DNA of 64,000 nucleotides from Mortierella sp. BCC40632 (GCA_011634665.1 WAEK01000015.1:1275236-1339235); one strand, 5' to 3'; counted from the first letter of the stretch, positions 1 through 12,075 are shown. The notes: a model not told the origin generated them from the letters alone. Translations and numbers: made by a program.

Positions 1-208
1 GGTCTCTGGTGTCGATGTCGAGGCTGGCAAGTTGAAGCAGGAGTGCGTTGTCTCTCCAGGATGGTGGTGCACCGCTTATGTTCGTTTGGATGAATTTGAG
101 AGTGGCAAGATCATTATCAATGATGAGATTCGAACACCCGTTTTCTTCCCTGCATCGTTGAACGGCAAGCACCTTTACTCGGATGTCTGGCTCGATATCA
201 AGGCCTAA
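1..208 (+). CDS. 3' end of an unidentified protein-coding gene (partial)
   Basis: An open frame enters the window at base 2 and runs 68 codons to a TAA at 206-208. The C-terminal peptide contains the stretch GWWCTAYVRLDEF and ends DVWLDIKA. It is not low-complexity, and its codon use resembles the other genes here (many C-ending codons). I do not recognise the family. A candidate poly(A) signal lies 74 bp after the stop. The 5' part is outside the window, so length, start and introns are unknown. Confidence 0.6.
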   Translation, partial: VSGVDVEAGKLKQECVVSPGWWCTAYVRLDEFESGKIIINDEIRTPVFFPASLNGKHLYSDVWLDIKA

Positions 209-2530
209 ACCTAGCGATTGCTGTAGTATGAGCTTCTTTCGGTCACGTTTACCCTCCCCTCCTCCCTTCCTCCTTTGGCCGAATAAAAAAAAAAAATATA
301 AGGTACCGTTATGACAGGATTAAGGGCAGTTTCATGTTCGTGCTGCAGTGTCCAACGCCATTTGGATAACAAGATGTTCATCTGTGCTACGTCGTCTATC
401 TTTGCAGCAAATCATTGTCATGTACAAACGGCTGAAATCTCTGTCAAAAAAGAGTCCGTTTCGTGTAACAGGACTCTCAACTCTATGGCGAATTAAAAGA
501 TTGCAGGACAGGCGTCTTGGAAGCTAGCCTAGTACTGGTCACTCCTCCCCTCCCATTTGCAAATAGCTCAGCTTTTTCAGCTGCACTGTGTAATTGCGCA
601 AAAAAAAAAAAAAAAAAAAAATAGAGCCGAGGCGGCGCGGAGAGCAGAAGCCAGGTGGGAGCCTATTACTCTCTACTGCAGCTCAGCACTTTTTTAATGC
701 ATCCGCATTGTCTACTACCCCTAGACTACCTTTCTTCTTGCGGCAGCATACGCATACGCATGGTTTGAATCCCCTTTCTTCCCCCGGCCCGGTAAAACTG
801 TACCATTCTGGCTTGAGCCTGGGGGTTCTTTAAAAAAAGCAAGGGAGTGAGAGGAGAGGGGGGTCTGGGTACCTACAGCAGTGCACCCACACAGGTACCT
901 GAATTTGCGGGGGAGGGTGTGTATTATGTGTCAGAAAGAACGGGGATCAGAGTCAGGGACCAGGGTCGGAGAGGGGAGAGAGGGCCACCGAGAACGCACG
1001 CAAATCGGACCGGAGGAAATGAACGAGAGAGGAGAGGAAGGTTTATCCAGGCACGCGGTAAATCGGGCGTTCTTTATTGTTCGGGGTAGATTGGCGGTGG
1101 AGGAAGAGGGGGAGGGGGAGGTGGAGAAGGGGAAGAAGAGTAACCCGCATGGCCAAGGGCGCTTCTGCAAAGAAGCAACGGCAAGAGGCATCAGTTGCTT
1201 CTTGTCTCCAAGTCCATCCAGCACTAAATGTATTTATACAAATCAATACATCGCCTTTTGTGTCCCCGGGCGGATTCCTTGGTCGGAATTTTTTCCTTTT
1301 CCTCTGTCTTTTATCAGTTGAGCTTGCGAAATTGCAATTTGATCAATAGGAAACACACGCCCAAGTCCTGTGTGTGTGTGCCTGAGTCCGGAGTGTGTCT
1401 CATCTGAGTGAGAGAATGAAAGATTTTTTTTTTCCAGCTGCCTAACCAGCTCGATGCTCAGCATGCCCACCACTCTTCTCTGTCTCTCTCCCCCATCTCC
1501 TTCTCCCTCTTCCCCCCCCCCACTCCTTCCCCGTGCTCTCTGCCACCAGGTAGGCGCCTGATGAAACGCGCAGGCTGTGTGCAAGAGAATGAAAAAAAAA
1601 AATGGCCAAAAGAGAGAAAAGATGGGCTCGATATAGATCATGCGTTGGTTGCCCATAGTTCACAGAAAGAAGAGAGAGAAAGAGAGAGAGAGAGAGAGAC
1701 GTTTGATCCGCTGTAAAGACGGGATGGAAAAGAGAGTGAGAGAATTGGATGGCACATCCTCTCTCTGGAAATAGTGCAGTGCAATTATTGCGGTGATCAC
1801 AAGAAAAAAAGAAAGAGAGAAAGAGAGAGATTCTCACCAGGGCGCCCTCTTCCTCTTTGTCTTGGAGAGAAGAAGAAGAGTCCAGCTGCATTTACGACTA
1901 TCCCTTTTTGCGCCCACTCTTTTCTCTCTCTTCTCCTTCTCTCTTTCTCTCTCTCTTCTTCTCCTCTTCTCCTCGCTTTCTTGTTCTCGTTTTTAGCTGC
2001 TTCCATCCAATCCAGTCCATTCCAATTCGACTGCATTGCATCCTTTCTGCTCATCCATCCATTTATCTATCCATTCACCCATCCGCCCATCCATCTCTTT
2101 TGTCTCCCTCTCTCCCTCTCTCTCTCTCTCTCTCTCCCCTCTCTCTCTCTCTCTCTCTCTCCTCTCTCTCTTTGTCTTTCTCTCTCTTCTTCCCTTTCAT
2201 TTCTATAACTTTTTCTATCTTTCTCTCTTTCTCTCTCTCCCTCTTTCTTTTGCTTTCTCAATTTCATTTTATCCATTAAATTTCAACATTCATTAAATTC
2301 ATTCATTCATTATTAAATACATTCATTCATTCATTCGCCCACTCCCCCTCCAACCAACCAGTCAACTCCACTAGCCAACGGCCCAACCTACCCAATTATC
2401 CAATTGGTGGATGTTCATGACCACTCTTGTATATATCTTGTAGACCTCCCCACATACCGCCAGGCACCTTTTTTTCTTCTATTCGATTCAGAGGAACACA
2501 CATACTCTCTCTTCGTCTGTCTTCCTGCTC

Positions 2531-2566
<36 letters not shown>

Positions 2567-2724
2567 CGCCAATCCAATCCGTCACGTTCAACAAAGAACA
2601 AGATAGGAAAAAAAAAAAAGCCCTTGGCCATCCGCTGCTAAATAGTCATCTACTCTGCAGAAGAAAGAGCCCACGAAACACCTTGCCCACCAGTAGTCCA
2701 GCAGTACGTTATCTTCAACCACCA

Positions 2725-2778
<54 letters not shown>

Positions 2779-2937
2779 TTCTCAGCACACAGACACCCCC
2801 CTTCTCCTCTCTTCTCTCCAGCGGACAAAGACCCCGACAAAAAAAAAAAAAAAAAAAAAGGCGTGTATTTTTACCAAATATACCCAGACATATAAATATA
2901 AAACAGGGACCAAACGAGGGCCTCGAGAAAGACGAAA
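209..2937. other. Intergenic region rich in CT microsatellites and poly-A
   Basis: No supported gene in this 2.7-kb stretch. It holds poly-A at 601-621 and 2839-2859 and long pyrimidine tracts at about 1915-2250 and 2720-2790. Short ATTC-type repeats occur around 2290-2335. The open frames here are translations of simple repeats on either strand. The last few hundred bases probably form the promoter and 5' UTR of the gene starting at 2938. Confidence 0.6.
282..287 (+). terminator. Candidate poly(A) signal of the leftmost gene
   Basis: AATAAA running into a poly-A stretch, 74 bp after the stop codon at 206-208. Position and sequence fit a fungal polyadenylation signal; the cleavage site is not determined. 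Confidence 0.4.
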
Positions 2938-3624
2938 ATGACCAGGGTGTGCGACACCGATTTCTCCCTGCAGTCCCTGGACGGAACAGGAGGTGCAACT
3001 GCAACAGCAACTGCAACAGCAACTGCAACAGAAGGAGGAGGATTACAGCAGCAAATGCGACCTGCCTTCGCTTCTCAGGAGATCAGGTCCTCCACTCCGT
3101 CCCATCCGTCCTCCCCTGCTGTCTCGTCCCGGTCTACCTTCTCCACCCCACGACTACCGGCCATCTCCACTCGACCACTCTCACACCACCCAGACGATAT
3201 GGCCCTGAACTCAGGGGCAGCAGCAAGCAGTAGTAGCAACCGATATTACACACATGCTAGCAATAGCGGTGGTGGTGCTGGTGGTGGTCATATCCATGGT
3301 GGTGTTGGTCCTGCTGGTGAGAGAGGATCTCTGCATTCGATCCAACTGCAGATGTTGCAACAACAGTTTGATGACGGTGAGGTCATCTATCCGACCTCCT
3401 TGCCACCGCCTCCACGCCCCATGTCTGTCGCTGCCTCGACCCGTCGGAGCAGTCGCATTTATTCGGGTCTACCAGACAGGAGTTCGTTTGTTCATCCTCA
3501 CCGAGCCTCGACCCTGAGCCAACAACCGCCCCATTCACCCTCTCCGCACCCCTCACCTCTTCAGCAACAACAAGTGCCCCTCCAACAGCAACCATCTCCA
3601 CAGCAATCATCTCCACAACAACAA

Positions 3625-3659
<35 letters not shown>

Positions 3660-4221
3660 TGTACGTTCAAGCGGTTATCAGGGGACTCCTCAAATGCAAC
3701 ATACCTCTGTGCCGGGACCAAGGCCTGCATCGATTGATGAATCCTTGCCTCCGACTTCGCCCTTGCCTCAGTACATGCCACCGCCGCCCATGGCAATGCA
3801 GCCCCCACGGTATACGGTCCGCGAGATGCCCAATCCCTATTATCACGAGATTCATTTTGAAACGCAAGCAGCAGCGACGGTCCGGTACCGGGATAGTATG
3901 GACGATCGAATGGGACCAGGAGGACCGTTCTGGGTGCCTGGACAACGTCAATCGCATCGAGATAGGACGGAGGACGATATCTTGTTCCAAGCAGGAGCGT
4001 TTAATCCCGAGGCAGCAGACCGAGGGCGTAAGAAGAAGAAGGGACGATCGGCGAGTTTTGGAGAGAGCGACTCGGATTATTTTTCGTATGAGGATGGAGG
4101 AGGACGACATGGAGGACGAGCAGCGTCGAGGAGAGGAGAGTGTTGGATGGTGTTGAAGGACTTGGCGGAGTGTTGTCCTTGTATATGTTTCTTTTGCTGT
4201 TGCATTGGCGTGAACACGTAG
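2938..4221 (+). CDS. Gln/Ser/Pro-rich protein with Cys-rich C-terminal tail
   Basis: A single uninterrupted frame of 427 residues from ATG 2938 to TAG 4219-4221. Most of it looks disordered: Thr/Ala repeats near residues 20-32, Gly/Ser runs near 100-125, and a Pro/Gln-rich centre with a CAA/CAG tract encoding about 14 glutamines near residues 227-240. A more ordered stretch follows, including PRYTVREMPNPYYHEIHFE. The C-terminus is striking: after a basic RGRKKKKGR patch and an acidic segment, the last about 20 residues are Cys-rich and hydrophobic (CCPCICFFCCCIG). That resembles the cysteine-rich membrane-associated tails of CYSTM-like proteins and would suit palmitoylation. The tail is seen; its function is inferred. 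No enzyme domain is visible. The gene lies 238 bp upstream of the GNAT gene on the same strand. A start further in, such as at residue 41, cannot be excluded. Confidence 0.65.
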
Positions 4222-4459
4222 AGTTGATGGATGAGAACGTGCGTTTGTGTAAGGGTCGTGTTTGCCCAGACGCTTGGAAGGAGAAACAACAACAACAACA
4301 ACAATAACAAAAAAGCCCAAAAAATAAAAATTGGTCCGATCCATTCATGCATCCAATCCATGCATTTCCTTTAGCCTTATTTTTTCTTCTCTTTTCATTC
4401 CACATTCCATTCCATCAAAATAAAATAAAGAAAGAAAAAAAGAGAGAAAGAAGGAAAGA

Positions 4460-5023
4460 ATGTTGATTCGTCCATTCGAAAAGCGAGATCAGGAAAGGGT
4501 CAAGGAACTAATCCTTGCAGGACTGGCCGAACGATGGGGAGACGAGTTTGACCCGACCTATAACCAGGACGTGATCGACATCGAGGGTTACTATGTCCAG
4601 AGACACCATGCCACCGTAGTCGTGCTCGAGGCAACGACACCCCCCTCATTCAGCGAAGACAACCAGCATGCTTCAACAGCAACAACAACAACGATTGTTG
4701 GTTGTGGAATCCTTCTTCCTCTACCTGCAGAAGATGTCTATGATACATGGTGTGCAGAGCCTCCTAGGACAACCGACCATCCGCGGAAGGAATGTCGAAT
4801 GATGCGACTCTCAGTGGCGAAAGCGTGTCGTGGACAGGGCTATGCCAAGGCTTTGATCCAGTTCTTGATTGAGTCAGCACGTCAACAGGGATTTGAAACG
4901 ATTTTGGTGGAGACGGAGAATGCTTGGACGAGTGCGGTCGAGATTTACAAGAAGCAAGGGTTTCGAGTGGTGGCGCATTCAGAGCTGAACACGCACTATG
5001 AGTACGATATCTATAGTTCGTAA
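4460..5023 (+). CDS. GNAT-family N-acetyltransferase
   Basis: An intronless 187-residue protein. It opens with MLIRPFEKRDQERVKELI, the usual beta1-alpha1 start of GNAT enzymes. The acetyl-CoA binding motif A is visible as R-G-Q-G-Y-A at residues 124-129, preceded by the strand RMMRLSVAKAC. Downstream, VETENAWTSAVEIYKKQGF matches the typical motif B, in which an asparagine or alanine loop precedes the Y-K-x-x-G-F element. The length is normal for a stand-alone GNAT domain. A short Thr/Ser-rich loop near residues 72-80 looks like a lineage insertion. Members transfer acetyl from acetyl-CoA to an amine of a small molecule or protein; the substrate cannot be read from sequence. The start is the first ATG of the frame, directly behind an A/G-rich leader. 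Confidence 0.85.
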   Translation: MLIRPFEKRDQERVKELILAGLAERWGDEFDPTYNQDVIDIEGYYVQRHHATVVVLEATTPPSFSEDNQHASTATTTTIVGCGILLPLPAEDVYDTWCAEPPRTTDHPRKECRMMRLSVAKACRGQGYAKALIQFLIESARQQGFETILVETENAWTSAVEIYKKQGFRVVAHSELNTHYEYDIYSS

Positions 5024-5598
5024 GCGAGCGTCCTAGCAGGAGGAGGAGGAGGAGGAGGAGGATAGGGGGAGAAGGAGAACAAGAAGACATGACCCATTGT
5101 TGGTTGTAGTAGAGAGAAAAGTGCTGCGGGATACCCCCTCCCCCCAAAATTGGTGGCACCTTGAATCCTATGCGGCGTGTGAGTAGGCGGGGATTCAGAC
5201 TTTGTCAATCCCAGCTGGCCAATCAGCCTTCTCTCTCCAGCAAGCCACTCACCTGAGTTTTTTTTTTTTTTTTTTCTGGTTCTGCTGCTGCCTACGGCTG
5301 CTGTAGTCTACGACTGCTTGCTGAGAGGTAGCAAGAGAGTCAAAAAAAAAAAAGATGCGAAAAGTATAAAAGGGTGAACGTCCCCCGGGGAGATGGTCTC
5401 TTTCCCAAACGGGCACCCTCCATTCCTACCAATAAACTTTCTTATTAAGCCAACCTACGCCATTCCATTCGAGCTTTGCCGATTCTTCTCGTGGTCTCTC
5501 TCTGTTTGCCGTACTCTCGCTCTCTCTCCTACGAAAAGGACAAAGGCAAAAAAAAAAAAAAAAACAACCTCTTCTCCCTCCTCTCAACGCTATTGAAC
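5024..5598. other. Intergenic region and 5' leader of CTP synthase
   Basis: No gene seen. It contains a (GGA)n tract at 5039-5061, a 22-base poly-T near 5254 and the TATA box at 5365. A pyrimidine-rich leader with poly-A near 5550 follows. Confidence 0.5.
5365..5372 (+). promoter_or_regulatory. TATA box of the CTP synthase gene
   Basis: TATAAAAG, 234 bp upstream of the CTP synthase ATG, followed by a CT-rich leader that reaches the start codon. Assigned from sequence and position only. Confidence 0.5.
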
Positions 5599-7541
5599 AT
5601 GGTCAAGAAGTACGTTCTCGTCTCGGGTGGTGTCATCTCTGGCATCGGCAAGGGCATCATTGCCTCGTCGACGGGTCTCCTACTCAAGACTATGGGTCTC
5701 AAGGTCACCTCGATCAAGATTGATCCCTACCTCAACATTGACGCTGGCACGCTGTCTCCTCTGGACCATGGTAAAGAAATGCCGATTTCCCAGGCCAATC
5801 ACATGAGACATACATCATTGCATGTAGCAAGCAAGCCATCTCTGTTGTCTCCTCGCACAAGGGGGTTGAGCCAGTGAGAGAAAAAAAATTTTTTTTTTTT
5901 TGTGTCCTTGCTCCACCTCCTAACGCAAACACCCCCATTCTCCCCATCTCCCATCCCCCCATAGGTGAGGTCTTTGTCCTGAACGACGGTGGTGAGGTCG
6001 ACCTGGACCTTGGCAATTACGAGCGGTACCTCGATGTGACCCTCACCCGTGCCAATAACATCACCACTGGCAAGATCTACCGCGATGTCATCGAGCGTGA
6101 ACGCAAGGGTGATTACCTTGGCAAGACCGTTCAAGTCGTGCCCCATATCACCAATGCCATCCAAGATTGGGTCGAGCATGTCGCCACCATCCCCGTCGAT
6201 GATTCGGGTGAGGAACCTGATGTCTGCATTATCGAACTCGGAGGCACCGTTGGTGATATCGAGTCGGCTCCCTTTGTCGAGGCCATGCGTCAGTTCCAGT
6301 TCCGAGTCGGTCACGACAATTTCGCCCTGATCCACGTCTCGCTTGTCCCTACCATCGGCTCCGTGGGTGAACAAAAGACCAAGCCCACTCAGGCCTCGAT
6401 CCGTGACCTCCGTGGTCTTGGACTCTCACCTGATCTGATTGCTTGCCGTTGCGAGAGAACGGGTCTTGACGAGGGTATCCGCGACAAGATCTCCATGTTC
6501 TGCCATGTCCGACCCGAACAAGTCCTTGCAGTCCGCGATTGCAACTCTGTCTACCATGTGCCCGAGTTGTTGCGAGACCAGGGTATGGTCGACTTTTTGT
6601 GGAAACGTCTCAACATTGAAAAGTCGATCACGATCTCTCCAGAACTCAGAAAGAAAGGAACCGACATGTGGAAGCGTTGGAATGATTTGACGACCTCTCA
6701 AGACCGTCTTCATGAAACGGATCGGGTCGTGATTGCTCTTGTTGGCAAGTACACGAACCTTCAGGATTCGTATGCGTCCGTCGTCAAGGCCTTGGAGCAT
6801 GCGACGCTTGCTCTGCACAAGAAGCTGTCCATCCAGTGGATCGAGGCAACGGATCTCGAGGCCGAGACCCGTACCACCAACCCAGTCAAGTACCACGAGG
6901 CCTGGCATGGTCTGTGTGCCGCACAGGGTATCCTTGTCCCTGGTGGATTCGGTAGTCGAGGCACGGAGGGCAAGATTGCGGCAGCCAAGTGGGCTCGTGA
7001 ACAAGGTATTCCATACCTGGGTATCTGTTTGGGACTTCAGATTGCGGTCATCGAGTTTGCGCGTCATATCTGCAACATGCCCGAGGCCAACTCGATCGAG
7101 TTGGATGAGCAGACGACTACGCCTGTAGTCGTGTACATGCCTGAGATTAGCAAGACACACCTTGGTGGTACGATGCGTCTGGGACTCCGTCCAACCGAGT
7201 TCCAGGCAGGAACCGAGAATACGTCTGTCCTTCGCAAGTTGTATGGAGGAGGATCAACCGTGTTGGAGCGTCATCGTCACCGGTATGAAGTGAACCCCGA
7301 GTTGATTGACCGATTTGAGGAGAAGGGAATGAAGTTTGTGGGCAAGGACGAGACGGGTCAGCGAATGGAAATGATTGAGTTGCCTGACCATCCCTATTTT
7401 GTGGGTGTGCAATACCACCCCGAGTTGTTGACTCGACCTCTCAAGCCCTCCCCTCCGTTTTTGGGTCTGATCCTCGCTGCGACTAATACTCTTCAGCAGT
7501 ATCTAGCAAAGTTGCCTGCGGATAACCGGGACAAGCACTAG
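5599..7541 (+). CDS. URA7: CTP synthase (two exons)
   Basis: Join 5599-5770 and 5965-7541, giving 582 residues (yeast Ura7 is 579). The intron at 5771-5964 is GT-AG and restores the motif [19 protein letters not shown] across the junction. CTP synthase aminates UTP to CTP using ATP and glutamine and acts as a filament-forming tetramer in the cytosol. The N-terminal synthase domain begins [19 protein letters not shown], which contains the ATP-binding loop. The C-terminal glutamine amidotransferase domain shows the nucleophile in GICLGLQ (Cys412) and the His/Glu pair in QYHPE (His542, Glu544). All expected catalytic residues are present. CTP feeds nucleic acid and CDP-lipid synthesis. The symbol follows yeast; paralogue identity (URA7 or URA8) cannot be decided. 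Confidence 0.97.
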
Positions 7542-8215
7542 GTTTAAGAGAGAGCGAGAGTGAGAGAGAATAGGAGAGAGGATAGCAGCGATAATACTGG
7601 GCACTCTTGGAAAGAGTCGAGAGTGCCACGTGTAGCAAGCCGAAGCAGAAACATCAGTAGTAGCGGCAAACACTTGGATATAGTCTGGCTGGCGATTTTG
7701 TAATATATTTTAAAATTTAAAAAAAACCTATCACTAGGATTTTTTCCTATTCAATCTACCTTTCTCTCACTTACTCTCTCGCCCTCTTCTCCTTTCTCCC
7801 TTCTCTCTCCTCCTCCCTCCTCTATCTGGCTTCCCAAAAGGCACGGACAGGGCCAATTGCAAAGGCCTGGTTCCGATGCTTACTAGACTGTATGCTCGGT
7901 AAAGTTGGGTGGATCACCGATATTTGGGATTCAGACCAAGGCAGGGGAGACTTTGAATTGTGTTCTCACTCCTTCTTTTTCTCTCTCCCTCTCTCGTTCT
8001 GGAGTTCTCTTTTTAATTAGCTCGTTCTCCCTCTGTCGACCTGGCCTCGGCACTTGGTTTTTCTATCCTCCCTCAATCTTATCCTCTTCCTTCTTCTTTC
8101 ACTCTCTTTCCCCTTGCCACTAATCCCTAACCCTTCGCGTGTGCTGCTCCCCTTCCCCTTCTATCTCTTTGGACCCATCAGATAAGACACACTCCTTTCT
8201 ACCCACTCAGCAATA
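7542..8215. other. Intergenic region between CTP synthase and glucanase genes
   Basis: No gene seen. It holds the 3' region of CTP synthase (A/T-rich near 7700, CACGTG near 7627) and a long CT-rich stretch (7755-8130), probably the promoter and leader of the glucanase gene. Confidence 0.5.
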
Positions 8216-10165
8216 ATGGCCAACCATCGAGGAGGCCTCTATCCAAACGACAACGACTCTGAGCCGGATCTCTCGCTCAAGGAGAGTGGCTATCTCTACT
8301 CGGGAGGAACAGCGGCCCACGATTCCGGGTTCAATACCAATGGTTCCAACATGGCTCGAGATGGAGGTGGAGGAGGTGGAGGAGGTCAAGGACATCCCTC
8401 CTATTTTGCTCGACATCGTAAAGTCCTCCTAGTCGGATCCGTTTTCATGACGTTGGGGATTGTAGGACTCTTGGTGGCTCTATTGACCACTCGACCTTGG
8501 GAATCTTCCTCCAATGGCTACAACAAAGGCACTCAAGGAGAACTCACTCAAGGTCATCCGAATGGTGGTGGGGGAGGAGGAGGAGGAGGAGGACAGAAAG
8601 GAGGAAACGGCAAGGGACCTGCCACAGGAGGACCTCCACCCAAATTCACGGCTCAATCTGTTGTTGAAATCTCTAGCAAGATTCGATGCAATGATTTGAC
8701 TCCGGATCTAACTCAACCATTTCCTTATGGTCAACAACCGATCCGGGGTGTCAACTTGGGAGGTTGGTTGGTACTTGAGCCGTTCATTACTCCATCGCTC
8801 TTTGAGCCCTACATTCAATTCAATGTCACGGATGAATACTCTTTGACGCGTCATCTGGGGCCTGACAAGGCCAAGGCTTTATTGCAACAACATTACGCCA
8901 CCTGGGTCACTGAGGACACATTCCGTCGGATCCGAGATCTTGGATTGAACCATGTTCGAATCCCTGTCGGATACTGGGCCTTGGGCAATCTTGGACCCGA
9001 GGAATACTTTGTACCAGACCTATCTCTCGATTACCTTTTGCAGGGACTTCGTTGGGCGGCCAAGTATGGTCTTCGTGTCATGGTTGAGCTCCATGGTGCC
9101 CCCGGATCCCAAAATGGATGGAACCATTCTGGTCGAGCGGGCAAGATTCGATGGTTGGATGGAACCCCCGAAGGAGAAACGAATGGTCGTCGGACGATTG
9201 AGATTGTAACCCAACTGCTGCGGCTACTCCAAGGCCCCGGAATGGACAAAGTGGCACCTTTGTTTGGAATTTTGAATGAGCCAGCGATTTTCATGTTGGT
9301 CCGGAAACGTACGGATCGATGGTACAAGGAAGCGTTTGCGGCGATGCGAAATGTCACAGGATCGGGCACGGGTCCTTGGGCCATTATTCATGACGGGTTC
9401 TTAGGATTGACAGAGTGGGAAGGCTTCATGCCCAATTCGGATCGTCTCGTCCTCGGTAAGTTTGGGAAAGAAAATGACTTTTTTTTTTTTTTTTTTTTTT
9501 TTGGACACCAAAAAAAGGCCGTTAACCCTTGGGACGATCAAATGCTTGAATTCTGGCGGAGTCTAGATGTCCACAACTACTTGATTTTTGATCATTATTT
9601 GATCCGCCTCGGTCGTGAGGAGCAGGCCAGATTCCCCTGCAATGTCTGGTCTCGTAACCTCCAACAATCCACTCTCAAGTTTGGTCCGACTCTTGTGGGC
9701 GAGTTTTCCTCAGCCACCAATGATTGTGCAAAGTACTTGAACGGAATTGGTGTCGGGTCTCGCTGGGACGGCTCTTTCTTGTCCGACGAAGATCTTGAAG
9801 CAGGTCGTACCATGTCCTCGGATGAGCCTGCATGTCAACCGAGTAAAAATAGTCAGATCCAGGGGTATTGTTCCTGTGAGGCCCAGAACGATGTCAAGAC
9901 GTACACTCCAGAGTACCGAAAATTCCTCCTCGAGTTTTCTCAGACGCAGATGGATGCTTTTGAACAAGGCATGGGTTGGTTCTACTGGAATTTCAAGACC
10001 GAGACCAACGCACTCTGGTCCTACTTTGATGGCATTGACCAAGGGTAAGAGAACAAAGCCTGAAACGTGATGGTGACAAAGATAGTAGCCAAGATGATGG
10101 TGATGATGATGATGATGATGATACCTGTCAAGCCAACCCAAGACAAAAATGTCTCACCAGTCTCC

Positions 10166-10204
<39 letters not shown>

Positions 10205-10333
10205 GGCAATAGTTGGATTCCCAAGGATGCTAACCACCGGCCCGGCGGTTGCACCGCTCTTGGTTCTGCGATCCAAAAGTACTCGGGGGATACTGAGGAT
10301 AATGAGGACAAGGAGGATAACCATGACGAATAG
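8216..10333 (+). CDS. Membrane-anchored GH5 exo-beta-1,3-glucanase (three exons)
   Basis: Join 8216-9455, 9567-10044 and 10213-10333, giving 612 residues. A short cytosolic N-terminus is followed by a transmembrane signal anchor near residues 69-91 (VLLVGSVFMTLGIVGLLVAL), then a Gly-rich linker. The glycoside hydrolase 5 domain starts at RGVNLGGWLVLEPFITPSLF, the hallmark of fungal exo-1,3-glucanases (Exg1/XOG1 group). The acid/base is the Glu of LNEPAIF (Glu355) and the nucleophile the Glu of LVGEFSSATNDC (Glu459). Both are present, so the enzyme should be active, trimming cell-wall beta-glucan at the outer face of the membrane. The ending is unusual: a strongly acidic tail, GDTEDNEDKEDNHDE. 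Intron 1 (9456-9566) and intron 2 (10045-10212) each contain long poly-T. Splicing intron 1 restores LVLDVHNYLIFD. Closest in layout to membrane-bound Exg3-like enzymes. Confidence 0.93.
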
Positions 10334-10604
10334 ATCCTCTGCTCCCCTCTTGCCTTTCGAAAAGTACCAAAAGAGAGTGAAAAGATACAACACCCACATC
10401 TCGAATGTGGACCAATGACCCCCCCCCCTCTCTTTCTCCTTTCTCTACTCTACTCTACCCTTCATCTCGTTTACTCTACTCCCCATTAATCACATAATCA
10501 CATAATCAACCCATTAGAACCTTCTAATATATAAACATATTTACTATGGGTCTGTCCATCCAATTTTTCATATATATAGTAACAAGTAACACACCAAGGA
10601 TTAT

Positions 10605-10637
<33 letters not shown>

Positions 10638-10717
10638 TCCCTCAAAGTTGGACAACTCTGTGGGATACCAACTTCCCGGTTCTGCAAAAGAAAAAAAAGA
10701 AAAAGAAAAAAACAAAA
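10334..10717. other. Convergent intergenic spacer
   Basis: A 384-bp spacer between the 3' ends of the glucanase (plus) and methyltransferase-like (minus) genes. It is A/T-rich with a 27-base poly-T at about 10612-10638 and AT-rich motifs near 10530-10580 that may serve in 3' processing. No gene seen. Confidence 0.5.
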
Positions 10718-11373
10718 TTACTCGTAGTTCTGAATCAAAAGGTTCTTGGCTCCTCCATGAATGTTGATGAAGCAGTACTCGGAAGCCCAAGCCCTCTGAC
10801 CAGAGTAAACGGGGTTCAAGTTGATCTCGGTCCACCAGGGGAAGATACCTCTGGATTCAAGACGCTCCCACCACTTCAAAAAGTCAGGGAATGAAATGAA
10901 ATCCTCACGAACGTGCAACTCCATCTGCAATTGCGAGAAGGGCAAGACATCGGTAAAGTCATTCATGATCGCATTGAAGGTAGGGAACTCGCTGCCCTCG
11001 ATATCGACCTTGAGGATATCAATCCAGTCATGTCCGTTCTCCTTCATCAGCGTCCTCAATGTTCTCCAGGTGTTGCCCTGAGCATCCACCTTATCTTCGG
11101 AACCAACAAAGTAGCGCTTGAAGTAAACATTGCTACGACCCTGGAGAGCTATTTCGTGATTCGACCCGACGGAGAAAAAGAAAAGAAAAGAAAAAAAGAG
11201 AGCCGGTTCAAAGTCAGCGCCAGGGACGAACTGAGACGATAGCACGGAATCCAAATGATAGTCGAACTCATGGGTACATCCATGGTATTTTTTGCCCCAT
11301 CTTCATCTTGGGAACATCGGCAGCATGATCGGAGAAGAAAAAACAGAGCCAAATAAGGGGGTTGAGAGCAGGG

Positions 11374-11422
<49 letters not shown>

Positions 11423-12040
11423 GGCGAGGGGGCAAAGGGAGGGGGCAAAGGGTCTTGGAGGCTGAGGAATAAAGAAATTTCTTACCTGGACCCATGTCAT
11501 CAACCGAGGCATCATAAGCATAAATGACACAGTCGGTTCTGTCAAGCATTTCCTCCTCGAAACGGGTTTCGTGGTTGATACCGAATGAGTAGATCACACA
11601 CTTGGCTCGAGGCTTCTCCTCGTACAAGCTCATACCGCAGATCCATTTGCCTCCGTCCGAGATAGGTCCAACACGCTGAATCTCGTGCGGGCACTGGAAG
11701 CTGGCGGGGAAGTACCACCAGTAATACATCAAAACGTGCCAAGGATCAAAACCACTAGATTCAAAGAAAAAAAAAATAAAAAAAATAAGCAATTGCTGTC
11801 AGTGCCACCTTTCTTTTTATAGTATGCGGGAAAGGACGAGGAAAGAGAGAGGAAGAGATGCTGCTTCTCTCCTTTCTCTATCCCCTGTTCCATTGTTTCC
11901 GAGGAGAACAAAGCATTGCATACAAGTGTCCCGGTTTCTTTTTCTCTTGTTCTCACTTCTCTTTCCTTATGTTTTCAGACCAACATGAGACGTTGACAAA
12001 TAAAAAAAGAGGTGCACACACACACACACACACACATGCA

Positions 12041-12075
<35 letters not shown>

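Noticed and set aside
1774..2296. Several overlapping Ser/Leu/Pro-rich open frames
   Set aside because: All are translations of CT-rich simple sequence in three frames.
11149..11485. Minus-strand open frames inside the methyltransferase-like gene, which might be an extra exon
   Set aside because: Their frames do not join the flanking exons in phase with conserved sequence, whereas skipping the whole interval gives the expected DDMGP-to-LQGRSNVYF spacing with GT-AG sites.
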